DNA of 49,927 nucleotides from Algoriphagus chordae (GCF_003254055.1 NZ_QKZT01000020.1:39816-89742); one strand, 5' to 3'; positions 1-9,096 are shown, counted from the first letter of the stretch. Notes: a model not told the origin generated them from the sequence alone. Program-made: numbers and translations.

Positions 1-188
1 AGCTGAGCTAAGGAATCATTACTCTAATATTTTTATAGTGAGTCGTTATCCACAATATTGCTCTGAAAATTTTCAGAAAATTTAACCAACAAATGCTGTC
101 TTAAAACCTATCAAATTGACTTCCTGGCCTTGCTTTTTGCCAGATCATTGCCGTAATTGGACTGCAAAAATAAGCGGACAAATTTTAA

Positions 189-914
189 ATGCCAAACGTG
201 AAATCAATCTTTCTCACAAAACTTTTGATATTTTTATCGATATCTCTACAAAGTATTCATTGTCAAGCAGATGTAATTGATCTGAAAAAAGCAGATTCTT
301 TGTTTAATACGAGGAGCTACAAAGAAGCCATGGAGATTTATGATTCTAGCTACCAATCCGGGATTTATTCCCCTGCAATGTTGCTGAAAATGGCTTTCAT
401 TACTGAAGGGATTGGAGATAATGAACGAGCAACTCTGTACCTGAGTAAATATTATGACCTAAGTCCCAATCCTCAGGCGATTACTAAGATTAAAAGCCTA
501 ACTGGGCAAACTTCCCTCCAGGGCTATAAAGTGAGCGATGGACGGCGGTTTATGATATTTCTTACAGAATATCAGGATTATATAGTCGGATTATTAGCAG
601 TGTTCTTAGTGCTTTCTATAATCACTAGTTGGGTAACTAGCAGGAAGTCGGGGAAGTCCCCAACCTTCTGGCCGACTATTCTATTAATCATTTTGATATT
701 TGGAGCTAATAATTTCCTAGATGGACCTCATACCGGATTAGTCACTAGCAGCCCTACATTTATCGTCACAGAGCCATCTGCTGGCGGAGAACTGGTAGAT
801 ATGGTGGAGCCAGGTCATCGTGTGCGCATCAAGTCTACAAAGGATATCTGGTACGAAGTGGAGTGGAAGGATAAGAAAGCCTATATCAAAAAAGAAGATG
901 TAACCAGGCTATAA
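189..914 (+). CDS. BatE-like TPR and SH3-domain membrane protein
   Basis: A 241-residue envelope protein. An N-terminal signal peptide (to about residue 27) is followed by a TPR-like helical region (about 30-105, with the pattern NTRSYKEAMEIYDSSYQSG), two membrane segments (about 130-148 and 160-176) and a C-terminal bacterial SH3-like domain (about 185-241: GHRVRIKS, WYEVEWKDKKAYI). This TPR, two-membrane-segment and SH3 order is that of BatE-like proteins in Bacteroidota, which are usually coded with BatA-D/MoxR. No bat genes are visible here, so the assignment rests on architecture alone and it may be a free-standing paralogue. The ATG at 189 gives a good signal peptide. It ends at a strong terminator shared with the converging DUF1080 gene. 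Confidence 0.6.
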   Translation: MPNVKSIFLTKLLIFLSISLQSIHCQADVIDLKKADSLFNTRSYKEAMEIYDSSYQSGIYSPAMLLKMAFITEGIGDNERATLYLSKYYDLSPNPQAITKIKSLTGQTSLQGYKVSDGRRFMIFLTEYQDYIVGLLAVFLVLSIITSWVTSRKSGKSPTFWPTILLIILIFGANNFLDGPHTGLVTSSPTFIVTEPSAGGELVDMVEPGHRVRIKSTKDIWYEVEWKDKKAYIKKEDVTRL

Positions 915-916
915 CA

Positions 917-952
917 AAAAAAGAGTCCAGCAGATTTGCTGGACTCTTTTTT
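917..952. terminator. Bidirectional intrinsic terminator
   Basis: A perfect 16-bp inverted repeat: arm AAAAAAGAGTCCAGCA at 917-932, GATT loop, arm 937-952. It gives a GC core flanked by A6 and T6, so it terminates on both strands. It lies between the converging 189-914 gene and the leftward sugar operon that ends at 972. Confidence 0.9.
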
Positions 953-971
953 GGATTTGGTCGTAACGAGA

Positions 972-1706
972 TTAAAGTTTTTTAATCAATACGTTTTTGA
1001 AATAAACTAGATCACCATGATCTTGAAGGGTGATACTACCTTTTTTGAAGGTGCCCCAATTTGGCATGTTTTTGAATTTACTGTCTGCAACTAGCGCTTC
1101 CCACTCTGGAGTCCAAAGTGTAGTGCTTACCACTGTCGTGCCATTTAGGATAAATTCAAGTTGGCCATCGTTAGCGATGATCTCAGCTGAGTTCCACTCT
1201 CCATAAGGCTTCACGGTCTCTTCACTGCTTACGATTAGGTCATACAGATCCCCAGCTCTATGGCTGATGATTTTAGCGTCAGGATGTCCTTCGTTGTCCA
1301 ATACTTGCATTTCCAGACCAGTATTGTAGGAACGCTCATATTCGGGCGCTTCGTGCGTATAAAATATCAACCCGCTATTGCCGTTCTGAGAGATTTTCCA
1401 ATCGTATTTCAAGTGAAAATTATCGTATTCCTCGTTCGTAGTGATGTCGCCACCAGCTCCTTCTTCCCAATTCTCTTTGTTTGTAGCATCAAGGTATGCT
1501 TCACCATTCTCGATTTTCCAGGCTGAACCTACTTCTCCACCACCGTATTTATGCCAGTTGGAGAAATCGTTATTTGCAAAGAGATCTGTCCATTCTTCAG
1601 CAGGACTTTCTGTTACAGTTATTTCTTCTGTTTCAATTGCTTTCTCGCCAGAGCATGAAGCGAGAATACTCGCCAATGCTGCAACGATTAAATACTGTTT
1701 TTTCAT
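972..1706 (-). CDS. DUF1080 (3-keto-disaccharide hydrolase) lipoprotein
   Basis: A 244-residue lipoprotein: lipobox LASC with the modified Cys at residue 18, an acidic linker, then one DUF1080 jelly-roll domain (about 38-244) with typical stretches (WTDLFANNDFSNW, NSGLIFYTH, TGLEMQVLDNEGH, GEWNSAEI, GSITLQDHG). The family is related to concanavalin-like glucanases. Characterised Bacteroides members cleave 3-keto-glycosides by elimination and hydration rather than classical hydrolysis. It is the last gene of a leftward operon and starts one base after the cytochrome c gene ends. With the GMC oxidase system on the other side of the divergent promoter region, the likely role is to split a glycoside after it has been oxidised at C3 in the periplasm or at the cell surface. 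The substrate is unknown. Confidence 0.85.
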   Translation of the reverse strand: MKKQYLIVAALASILASCSGEKAIETEEITVTESPAEEWTDLFANNDFSNWHKYGGGEVGSAWKIENGEAYLDATNKENWEEGAGGDITTNEEYDNFHLKYDWKISQNGNSGLIFYTHEAPEYERSYNTGLEMQVLDNEGHPDAKIISHRAGDLYDLIVSSEETVKPYGEWNSAEIIANDGQLEFILNGTTVVSTTLWTPEWEALVADSKFKNMPNWGTFKKGSITLQDHGDLVYFKNVLIKKL

Positions 1707-1707
1707 C

Positions 1708-2142
1708 TTATTTTTTCAAAAGGAGTACATATTTCACCATGTCGGTAGCGTCTTCTTCGCTCAAACCAACATGTGGAGGCATTGGGATCTCTCCCCATAC
1801 ACCTACGCCGCCATTGATTACTTTATCGGCTAGCATAGCGATATTCTCATCCGTAGTTTCATATTTGGCAGCTACATCTGCATAAGAAGGACCTACGATT
1901 TTCCTTTCCACCATATGACAAGATGTACAATCAGAGGTTTTTAGTTTTGCTAATCCTTTGATGTAGATAGGGTCGTCTTTGTACTTTTCTTCAAGGCTGA
2001 TATTCTGCTCTGGCGCTGCCGCAGGTGCTGCTACAGAGGGACTGCTGCTGGTACTTTCGGATGTTTTTTCTCCGCCTCCGCAAGCGAAGGTAAATCCTGC
2101 CAGAGCTACTAAGGCAAAATTTATAGGTTTTGTGATTTTCAT
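1708..2142 (-). CDS. Class I cytochrome c lipoprotein
   Basis: A 144-residue protein with a lipobox ending at Cys21 (FTFAC), a Ser/Ala/Pro-rich linker (about 25-48) and one c-type cytochrome domain. The heme site is CTSCH (C72, C75, H76) and the likely axial Met is M121 in IPMPPH. The lipid anchor puts it on the periplasmic face of a membrane. It lies between an isomerase and the DUF1080 gene, opposite a GMC dehydrogenase operon. It is therefore the obvious electron acceptor for that flavoenzyme, as in three-part glucose/glucoside dehydrogenases (flavoprotein, small subunit, cytochrome c). That partnership is inferred from gene context. Confidence 0.85.
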   Translation of the reverse strand: MKITKPINFALVALAGFTFACGGGEKTSESTSSSPSVAAPAAAPEQNISLEEKYKDDPIYIKGLAKLKTSDCTSCHMVERKIVGPSYADVAAKYETTDENIAMLADKVINGGVGVWGEIPMPPHVGLSEEDATDMVKYVLLLKK

Positions 2143-2167
2143 TGAGTTGTATATTAAAATTGAGTAT

Positions 2168-3220
2168 TTAAATGCCTAAGATTTTTTTATTGAATTCCTC
2201 GTCAGCACCTCTGCCAGCGAAGTCGTCAAAAGCCTTTTCGGTGACGTTGATGATATGAGAGGCTATAAATGGAGCGCCTTCTGCGGCTCCTTGTTCAGGA
2301 TGCTTGATGGCACATTCCCACTCTAAAACGGCCCAGCCATCATAATCGTACTGCGAAAGTTTGCTAAAAATTCCTCCAAAATCAACATGTCCATCGCCCA
2401 AAGATCTGAATCGACCTGCACGTTCTACCCATCCTTGGTATCCGCCATAAACTCCTTGCTTGCCAGTAGGATTGAATTCCGCATCTTTTACGTGGAACAT
2501 TTTGATCCTTTCGTGGTAAAAATCAATGAATTGCAAGTAATCTAGGCATTGTAATACAAAGTGACTTGGGTCATAAAGTATGTTGGCACGCTTGTGATTA
2601 TTGACTTTATCTAGAAACATTTCAAATGTCACTCCATCATGCAAATCTTCTCCTGGGTGCAGTTCATAACAAACATCTACACCGTGTTTGTCAAATTCAT
2701 CTAAGATAGGAGTCCATCTTTTCGCCAATTCTGTAAAACCTGTTTCTACCAATCCTGCAGGTCTTTGTGGCCAAGGGTAAACGGTATGCCACATCAGCGC
2801 ACCAGAGAAAGTCGCATGCTGGGTAAGTCCCATGTGCTCGGAAGCTTTTGCTGCATACTTCAATTGCTGTACTGCCCAGTCAGTTTTCCCTTGAAGATTC
2901 CCTTTCAGATTATCTGGAGCAAATCCATCGAACAACTCATTGTATGCTGGATGCACTGCTACCAGCTGTCCCTGAAGGTGCGTAGAAAGTTCAGTGATTT
3001 CCATCCCAGATTCTTTTACTATGCCGACGATTTCATCTGCATAGGTTTTGCTCTCAGCAGCCTTTTGCAAATCAATCATGCGTGGATCCCAAGAAGGAAT
3101 CTGAACTCCCGCATAGCCAAGATCAGCCATGTAGTTACAAATATTCTTCAGGTTGTTAAAAGGCGCTTTGTCGTCTATAAATTGGGCGAGAAATATCGCA
3201 GGTCCTTTAATTGTCTTCAT
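2168..3220 (-). CDS. Sugar phosphate isomerase/epimerase family (xylose-isomerase-like TIM barrel)
   Basis: A 350-residue TIM barrel of the xylose-isomerase-like (AP endonuclease 2) superfamily with no signal peptide, so probably cytoplasmic. Candidate metal ligands sit in the usual strand ends: E in VCYELHPGED, D and H in ILYDPSHF, H in KMFHVKDAEF and E in AVLEWECA. Relatives occur in Bacteroides 3-keto-glycoside clusters next to DUF1080 and Gfo/Idh/MocA genes, where they act on keto sugars. It is the second gene of the leftward operon, 33 bp after the oxidoreductase and 25 bp before the cytochrome gene. The exact reaction (isomerisation or epimerisation of a keto sugar) cannot be read from the sequence. 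Confidence 0.85.
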   Translation of the reverse strand: MKTIKGPAIFLAQFIDDKAPFNNLKNICNYMADLGYAGVQIPSWDPRMIDLQKAAESKTYADEIVGIVKESGMEITELSTHLQGQLVAVHPAYNELFDGFAPDNLKGNLQGKTDWAVQQLKYAAKASEHMGLTQHATFSGALMWHTVYPWPQRPAGLVETGFTELAKRWTPILDEFDKHGVDVCYELHPGEDLHDGVTFEMFLDKVNNHKRANILYDPSHFVLQCLDYLQFIDFYHERIKMFHVKDAEFNPTGKQGVYGGYQGWVERAGRFRSLGDGHVDFGGIFSKLSQYDYDGWAVLEWECAIKHPEQGAAEGAPFIASHIINVTEKAFDDFAGRGADEEFNKKILGI

Positions 3221-3253
3221 TTTTAACTGGGTTAAATTATTAGGTTTAAGAGT

Positions 3254-4423
3254 TTATTTTTTTACTTCAAATGCTGTCCACTTGAGCTCTGATTCATTGC
3301 TTTTCAAAACATGATCTATAAATGCCATGCCTCTGATCCCGTCTTCCACGCCGGGATAATCTTCCCATTCTGGTTTTGGAGTTTCTCCTGCTCGATCAGC
3401 ATAAATACATCTAGCGAAGTTACGATAGAGATTTGCAAAAGCCTCGACATATCCCTCTGGATGTCCTGCTGGAGTTCGTGTATTTTCATTTGCTAGCGAA
3501 CCAAGATAGCCTGTGCCAGCTCTCAATATCTGCGCAGGTTCATCTGGCCAGCGAGCGATCAAAGTGTTGTTTAATTCTTGCTGCCATTCCAATCCGCCTT
3601 TTTCACCATAAATGCGAATTCTCAGATTGTTTTCTGCTCCAGTATCTGTTTGCGAAGCCGTTAGTACCCCTGAAGCTCCATTTTCGAATCTCATTAGTAC
3701 CACACCATCGTCATCAATTGGCCTGCCGTCAATCTTGATGTAGAGATCTGCGCAAATTGCGGCTACCGTCTCGCCAGAGACGTACTCCGCCAAATGGAAT
3801 GCGTGTGTACCTATATCACCCATGCATCCTGCAAGGCCGTTTCTCTTGGGATCAGTTCGCCATGCTGCTTGCTTATTGTTTTCTGATTCCAGCAGTTTCC
3901 AAAGCCAGCCCTGAGGGTATTCCACATAGACTTTTCTGACCTTACCTATCTTGCCTTCGCTGATCATTTGCTTGGCTTGCTTGATCATCGGATAGCCAGA
4001 ATAAGTGTGAGTCAATAGGAATCGCTTATCCGAAGCATTGACAGCATGATATAGCTCTTTGGCTTCTGCATAGTTTAAGGTTAGTGGTTTGTCTAGGGCT
4101 ACATGAAAGCCATGCTTAAGCGCTTTTAGAGCAGGGTCCAAATGCACGTTGTTTGGAGTCACGATCACGACTACATCTATTCGTTTGGAAACTGGAAGCT
4201 CCAGTTCTTTTGCAAACATCTCATCATAGGAAGCATAGACACGCTTCGGATCGAGCATGAGTTCTTCGCCTCGTTGTTGAGATTTTTCGGGTTTCGAGCT
4301 AAAGGCTCCCGCCGCTAATTCAAACATTCCGTCCATCAAGGCACCATTTAAATGGATGGCACCAATAAAAGAGCCTGGGCCTCCACCTATAAGTCCGATC
4401 TTTAATTTTTGTGGGGATGACAT
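3254..4423 (-). CDS. Gfo/Idh/MocA family NAD(P)-dependent oxidoreductase
   Basis: A 389-residue cytoplasmic dehydrogenase. The N-terminal Rossmann fold has a dinucleotide loop GLIGGGPGSF (residues 10-19). The family lysine is K112 in ALDKPLTL, and the D203/H207 pair in GCMGDIGTHAFH fits the family active site. The C-terminal alpha/beta domain follows (about 140-360). Family members oxidise or reduce sugars and inositols; in related clusters they act at C3. It is the first gene of the leftward operon, so transcription of oxidoreductase, isomerase, cytochrome c and DUF1080 probably starts in the 253-bp divergent region upstream. No lipobox or Tat motif is present, unlike many secreted homologues. 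Confidence 0.88.
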   Translation of the reverse strand: MSSPQKLKIGLIGGGPGSFIGAIHLNGALMDGMFELAAGAFSSKPEKSQQRGEELMLDPKRVYASYDEMFAKELELPVSKRIDVVVIVTPNNVHLDPALKALKHGFHVALDKPLTLNYAEAKELYHAVNASDKRFLLTHTYSGYPMIKQAKQMISEGKIGKVRKVYVEYPQGWLWKLLESENNKQAAWRTDPKRNGLAGCMGDIGTHAFHLAEYVSGETVAAICADLYIKIDGRPIDDDGVVLMRFENGASGVLTASQTDTGAENNLRIRIYGEKGGLEWQQELNNTLIARWPDEPAQILRAGTGYLGSLANENTRTPAGHPEGYVEAFANLYRNFARCIYADRAGETPKPEWEDYPGVEDGIRGMAFIDHVLKSNESELKWTAFEVKK

Positions 4424-4676
4424 AGAGAAAAAGATTTTAAATTCAGGATTAAAGACTTGAATTAATTGATTCCGAGTGGAAAAACCTGCTCCAATTAGCT
4501 GAATTGAACGAATAATTGATCAGTAGCTCCATCATGGTATGAGTGGCTTTGTCATTTAGCTATAAGTCCGTACCTCGGAAATTCATACGATCTGCCTAAA
4601 ATACTTCAAATTGGCTAAACTTTAAACTTTGGCTTGTTCTTAAACCTAACAGCCTTTTAAATCTGATTTTGTACTT
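4424..4676. promoter_or_regulatory. Divergent promoter region of the sugar-oxidation gene cluster
   Basis: A 253-bp gene-free, AT-rich interval between the leftward oxidoreductase operon and the rightward transporter operon. Both promoters should lie here. A TGATTTTG at 4664-4671 is one base off the Bacteroidota -7 box but too close to the ATG to be convincing. I could not identify an operator palindrome, and no regulator gene is adjacent. Confidence 0.5.
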
Positions 4677-5903
4677 ATGAATATCAATACCAAGCTCCGA
4701 CTTTCCGTTATGATGTTTTTGGAGTTTTTTATCTGGAGTTCTTGGTTTGTGACCTTAGGTACTTTTTTGGGAACAAACTTATTGGCCAAAGATCAGGAGA
4801 TATCTCTTGCCTTTTCCACTCAGTCATTCGGTGCTATTATAGCTCCCTTCGTGGTAGGCTTGATAGCAGATCGCTATTTTCATGCACAGCGAATTCTCGG
4901 CGTAATCCATATTATTGGAGCTGGATTGATGTATTTGCTTTATAGCGCTACTGATTTTTCAGGCTTTTTTCCCATCCTTTTTTTGTACATGATTCTATTC
5001 ATGCCTACGTTGGCACTGGTTAATTCTATTTCTTTCAATCAGATGAAAGATCCAGCAAAGGAATTTTCTACGATTCGAGTTTGGGGGACGATAGGCTGGA
5101 TCACTGCTGGTCTATTAATTAGTTTTCTGTCATGGGATAGTCAGGAGGGCTTGAAAGAAGGGCTGTTGCGAAATACTTGGCTGATGGCAGCGGCAAGTTC
5201 TTTGGCGCTGGGTTTATTCAGTTTCACTCTTCCCCATACGCCACCACAAGCAAGATCGGCAGGGGATTTCAAGCTTTCCGAAGCATTGGGTTTGGATGCC
5301 TTAGGCTTATTAAAACATAAGAATTACGCGGTATTCTTTGTCTCCTCTATTCTTATCTGTATACCTCTGGCTTTTTATTATCAGAATACCTCGCCTTTTC
5401 TTACTGAAATAGGTTTGGCCAATTCCACAGGAAAAATGGCCATGGGTCAGGTGTCTGAGGTAGTCTTTATGCTAGCACTACCTATTTTCTTCAGCAGATT
5501 CGGGATCAAAAAAACCTTGATGGTAGCTATGTTAGCTTGGGCAGTTCGCTATGCCTTCTTTGCCTATGGCAATGCTAATGAAGGAGTTTGGATGTTATTG
5601 ATTGGCATTGCTCTCCACGGGATTTGCTATGATTTCTTCTTTGTGAGCGGTCAGATCTACACAGATTCCCATGCTGGGACAAAATACAAGTCTTCTGCAC
5701 AGGGATTGATCACCTTAGCTACCTATGGTGTCGGGATGCTTATAGGCTTCTGGGCAGCTGGATTAATATCTAAATATTATACGAATGAAGCCGGGGCACA
5801 TCTTTGGGAATCAATTTGGTTGATTCCTGCTGGTATTTCTGTATTGGTTTTGCTACTTTTCATGGCTCTTTTCAAGAAAGAACAAATAAATTCACCTCAA
5901 TAA
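4677..5903 (+). CDS. MFS transporter, nucleoside:H+ symporter (NHS) type
   Basis: A 408-residue inner-membrane protein with about 12 hydrophobic segments. The N-terminus (LSVMMFLEFFIWSSWFVTLG) and the STIRVWGTIGWI motif are typical of the NupG/XapB nucleoside-proton symporter branch of the major facilitator superfamily. Bacteroidota genomes carry many such proteins next to sugar-oxidoreductase genes, where nucleosides are unlikely to be the substrate. Here it begins a rightward operon with keto-sugar genes and lies 7 bp before the next gene. Uptake of a keto sugar or related product made in the periplasm is therefore the contextual guess. Confidence 0.8.
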   Translation: MNINTKLRLSVMMFLEFFIWSSWFVTLGTFLGTNLLAKDQEISLAFSTQSFGAIIAPFVVGLIADRYFHAQRILGVIHIIGAGLMYLLYSATDFSGFFPILFLYMILFMPTLALVNSISFNQMKDPAKEFSTIRVWGTIGWITAGLLISFLSWDSQEGLKEGLLRNTWLMAAASSLALGLFSFTLPHTPPQARSAGDFKLSEALGLDALGLLKHKNYAVFFVSSILICIPLAFYYQNTSPFLTEIGLANSTGKMAMGQVSEVVFMLALPIFFSRFGIKKTLMVAMLAWAVRYAFFAYGNANEGVWMLLIGIALHGICYDFFFVSGQIYTDSHAGTKYKSSAQGLITLATYGVGMLIGFWAAGLISKYYTNEAGAHLWESIWLIPAGISVLVLLLFMALFKKEQINSPQ

Positions 5904-5910
5904 ACCCCCT

Positions 5911-6789
5911 ATGACCAAACCTATTGACAATGGAAGAAGAGAATCTTTCAAGAAAGTATTACTTGGCGGCGCTGCGTTTAGCACTTTGTCCTCCTTTGAT
6001 ATGAAGCAAGAAAAACCCTATGAATTGAAAGGAAATATCAACCATGGCGTGTGTCACTGGTGTTTTCGGGATATTGAACTAGATGCATTTTGTGTAGAAG
6101 CGAAGAAAATCGGTATTAAAGGAATAGACTTAATTGGTCCAAGCAATTGGCATATTCTGAAGAAACATGGGCTAGATTCCTCCATGTGTAATGGTGCTGA
6201 AATCAGCCTTACCGAAGGTTTTGGTGAAGTGAAGTACCACGAGCAGTTGATCAAAAACTATACTGAGATGATCCCAAAGGTGGCAGAGGCAGGATACAAA
6301 AACCTGATTTGCTTCTCTGGAAATAGAAGAGGAATGGACGATGAAACTGGCTTAAAAAATTGCCAGATCGGACTAGAGAAGATTATCCCATTAGCTGAAA
6401 AGCATGGGGTTATTATTCAGATGGAGTTGCTTAATAGTAGAGTGAACCACAAAGATTACTTATGCGATAAATCTGCTTTTGGCGTTGAGTTATGTAAGCG
6501 ATTGGGAAGCGAAAACTTCAAATTGCTATACGATATCTATCACATGCAGATAGACGAAGGAGATCTAATCAGATCAGTGCAAAACAATCACCAATACTTT
6601 GGGCATTACCACACTGCTGGCAATCCAGGGAGAAATGAATTGGATGATACTCAAGAAATATATTACCCAGCTCTGATGAGAGCTATAGTAACCACTGGCT
6701 TCGAAGGCTATGTCTCCCACGAGTTTATTCCAAAGTCTGATGATAAGATAGCGGCTTTGGCTCAGGGAGTTCAAGAGTGTGACGTATAA
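5911..6789 (+). CDS. Hydroxypyruvate-isomerase-like TIM barrel protein with twin-arginine leader
   Basis: A 292-residue xylose-isomerase-like TIM barrel. The N-terminus has a twin-arginine leader (NGRRESFKKVLLGGAAFS), so it is probably exported folded to the periplasm. Candidate metal and substrate residues follow the hydroxypyruvate isomerase pattern: E in IQMELLNS, D and H in LLYDIYHMQ, H in GHYHTAGNPGR and E in VSHEFIP. It starts 7 bp after the transporter and 28 bp before the GMC oxidoreductase, so it is almost certainly co-transcribed. A role in isomerising an oxidised sugar is more likely here than true hydroxypyruvate metabolism. The leader is slightly atypical (RRxxF spacing), so export is likely rather than certain. 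Confidence 0.82.
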   Translation: MTKPIDNGRRESFKKVLLGGAAFSTLSSFDMKQEKPYELKGNINHGVCHWCFRDIELDAFCVEAKKIGIKGIDLIGPSNWHILKKHGLDSSMCNGAEISLTEGFGEVKYHEQLIKNYTEMIPKVAEAGYKNLICFSGNRRGMDDETGLKNCQIGLEKIIPLAEKHGVIIQMELLNSRVNHKDYLCDKSAFGVELCKRLGSENFKLLYDIYHMQIDEGDLIRSVQNNHQYFGHYHTAGNPGRNELDDTQEIYYPALMRAIVTTGFEGYVSHEFIPKSDDKIAALAQGVQECDV

Positions 6790-6817
6790 ATAGATAGAAA
6801 ATTAAAATTCCATATTT

Positions 6818-8497
6818 ATGGCAAATGAATCATATGACGCAATTGTAGTTGGGTCAGGAATAAGCGGCGGTTGGGCTGCAAAAGAACTAACAGAGAAAGG
6901 GCTTAAAGTATTGATGCTTGAAAGAGGACCAATGGTAGAGCACGTGAAGGATTATAAAACGGCTACTACGCCGCCTTGGGAGGTTCCTCACAGAGGAAGA
7001 GATACGCAGCAGCAAATGGCTGATCACCCAAATCTTAAGAGAGATTATGTGCTCAATGAGCTGAACCTAGACTGGTGGGCGCATGAAGATGAGTCTCCTT
7101 ATGTTGAAGAAAAGCCTTTTACATGGTTTAGAGGGTACCAAGTAGGAGGGCGCTCCCTCTTGTGGGGAAGACAATCGTATAGATGGTCAGATCTAGATTT
7201 CGAAGGAAATGTAAAAGAAGGCGTGGCAGTAGATTGGCCAATTCGCTATAAGGATATCGCTCCTTGGTATTCCTATGTTGAGAAATTCATTGGGGTCTCA
7301 GGTTCTAAAGATGGCTTGGATGTACTTCCTGATGGTGAATTTATGCCTCCTATGCCGATGAACTGTGTGGAGGAAGATGGTGCTGCCAAAATCAAAGAAC
7401 ATTACAAAGGGGCTAGAACTTGGACTATCGGTCGTCCGGCGAATATCACTGAGCCACTTCCAGGCAGACCAGGCTGTCAGTACAGAAGCAAGTGTTCCTT
7501 GGGATGTCCTTTCGGTGGATATTTCAGTACACAGGCTTCGACCTATCCTGCGGCTCTAGCTACTGGTAATTTGACCTTGAGACCTTGGTCTATTGTGAGA
7601 AAGCTGATCTATGACAAGGATACCAAGAAGGCAACAGGCGTAGAGGTAGTAGATGGGCAGACAAATGAAGTAAAAGAATACGATGCGAAAATCATTTTCC
7701 TTTGTGCTTCTGCCTTCAATTCGACAGCTATTCTAATGCGTACAGCTACGGATGTATGGCCAGGCGGATTGGGATCTAGCTCTGGAGAGCTTGGACACAA
7801 TGTGATGGATCACCATTTCCGTTTGGGTGCTAGAGGCTCTATGGAAGGATACGAAGACAAATATTACTTTGGTCGAAGACCAACTGGACTATATATCCCA
7901 AGATTCAGAAATGTGAACGGGGATAAGCGAGATTATTTGAGAGGCTTTGGATATCAAGGTGGAGCAAGCCGCAGCGGGTGGACTCGTGATGTTGCCGAAT
8001 TGAATTTTGGCGCTCCGATGAAAGATGCGCTTACGCAGCCAGGCCCATGGGGAATGGGGATAACTGCTTTCGGAGAAATACTTCCTTATCATGATAATAC
8101 CATAAAGCTAAGTGATACCGTGAAAGATAAGTGGGGAATGGAAGCATTGGTGATGAACGCTGAGATCAAAGACAATGAAATCAAAATGCGAAAGGATATG
8201 ATGGCTGATGCGGCAGAAATGCTGGAAGTAGCTGGATTTAAAGATATTCAGCAATATGACGCTGGATATACTTTCGGGCAAGGGATTCACGAGATGGGTA
8301 CAGCAAGAATGGGACGCGATCCGAAAACGTCTGTGCTAAACGGGAATAACCAAGTTTGGGAAGCGAAAAACGTATTTGTAACTGATGGAGCATGTATGAC
8401 ATCCGCTGCAGCGGTGAACCCGTCGCTTACCTACATGGCCTTGACAGCAAGAGCAGCAGCTTTTGCAGTAGATGAATTGAAAAAGCAAAATCTCTAA
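6818..8497 (+). CDS. GMC family FAD-dependent sugar dehydrogenase, catalytic subunit
   Basis: A 559-residue flavoprotein. The FAD Rossmann motif is at residues 10-21 (VVGSGISGGWAA), with the ribose-binding acid in LERGP. The C-terminal GMC catalytic pair is H491 (GIHEMGTARMG) and N534 (NPSLTYMALTARAA). Cysteines C220, C226 and C230 (CQYRSKCSLGC) have the +6/+4 spacing of the 3Fe-4S site of FAD-glucose dehydrogenase alpha subunits. This points to electron transfer to a cytochrome rather than to oxygen. It has no signal peptide of its own. The next gene codes the Tat-exported small subunit that carries such enzymes out of the cell. Glucoside 3-dehydrogenase (oxidation at C3) is the favoured function given the DUF1080 gene nearby; gluconate or glucose dehydrogenase activity remains possible. 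Confidence 0.85.
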   Translation: MANESYDAIVVGSGISGGWAAKELTEKGLKVLMLERGPMVEHVKDYKTATTPPWEVPHRGRDTQQQMADHPNLKRDYVLNELNLDWWAHEDESPYVEEKPFTWFRGYQVGGRSLLWGRQSYRWSDLDFEGNVKEGVAVDWPIRYKDIAPWYSYVEKFIGVSGSKDGLDVLPDGEFMPPMPMNCVEEDGAAKIKEHYKGARTWTIGRPANITEPLPGRPGCQYRSKCSLGCPFGGYFSTQASTYPAALATGNLTLRPWSIVRKLIYDKDTKKATGVEVVDGQTNEVKEYDAKIIFLCASAFNSTAILMRTATDVWPGGLGSSSGELGHNVMDHHFRLGARGSMEGYEDKYYFGRRPTGLYIPRFRNVNGDKRDYLRGFGYQGGASRSGWTRDVAELNFGAPMKDALTQPGPWGMGITAFGEILPYHDNTIKLSDTVKDKWGMEALVMNAEIKDNEIKMRKDMMADAAEMLEVAGFKDIQQYDAGYTFGQGIHEMGTARMGRDPKTSVLNGNNQVWEAKNVFVTDGACMTSAAAVNPSLTYMALTARAAAFAVDELKKQNL

Positions 8498-8514
8498 TCG
8501 TAAAAGACAAAACT

Positions 8515-9075
8515 ATGACTATGAATAGAAGAGACGCATTGAAAAGCGTCATGGTAATGATGGGAGGGACGATGATTGGCGCTACGACGATCATGACAGG
8601 TTGTACCCCTGAAAACCAAATAGAAGGATTAGATTTTGATCCAGATGATGTTGCTTTCTTGGATGAGATCGGTGACACCATTATTCCTGAGACCGATACA
8701 CCTGGAGCGAAAGCCGTAGGAATAGGCTCATTTATAGTAATGATGGTCAAGGACTGCTATGATGGTGATAATCAGAAGGAGTTTGTCGATGGCGTCAATA
8801 AATTGAGAAAAGACTTCAAATCTGCCAACGGAAAAGATTTTGTAGGAGCTCCTGCCGAAGAGAGATTGGCGTTTTTGAATGCCATGAATGAAGAGTTTAG
8901 GGCTAGCGGAAAAGACAGAAGTCCGAAGGTGATCAACATGCTTCGTGATTTGACTGTTTTGGGTTATTTCTCTTCAGAAATCGGCGCTACTCAAGCTTTG
9001 AATTATGTGGAAACACCAGGTAGATATGATGCTTGTATTCCTTACAATAAAGGTGACAAGACTTACGCGATTTAA
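8515..9075 (+). CDS. Gluconate 2-dehydrogenase subunit 3 family Tat lipoprotein (GMC small subunit)
   Basis: A 186-residue protein starting 17 bp after the GMC gene. It has a twin-arginine motif (NRRDALKS) and a hydrophobic stretch ending in a lipobox with Cys30 (ATTIMTGC), so it should be a Tat-exported lipoprotein. The mature part matches the gluconate_2-dh3 family: FDPDDVAFLDEIGDTIIPET, then PGAKAVGIGSFI, then FVDGVNKLRKD. These small subunits bind the leaderless GMC partner, carry it through the Tat pore and hold it at the membrane near cytochrome c. A second in-frame ATG at 8521 would remove only two residues. Confidence 0.85.
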   Translation: MTMNRRDALKSVMVMMGGTMIGATTIMTGCTPENQIEGLDFDPDDVAFLDEIGDTIIPETDTPGAKAVGIGSFIVMMVKDCYDGDNQKEFVDGVNKLRKDFKSANGKDFVGAPAEERLAFLNAMNEEFRASGKDRSPKVINMLRDLTVLGYFSSEIGATQALNYVETPGRYDACIPYNKGDKTYAI

Positions 9076-9096
9076 TTATTACAACCATATAACTAT

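Noticed and set aside
1441..1885. Two overlapping plus-strand frames across the DUF1080/cytochrome junction.
   Set aside because: Both are antisense shadows of two well-supported lipoprotein genes.
2765..3226. A 153-codon plus-strand frame opposite the isomerase gene.
   Set aside because: It is antisense to a well-supported enzyme gene and has no domain features.
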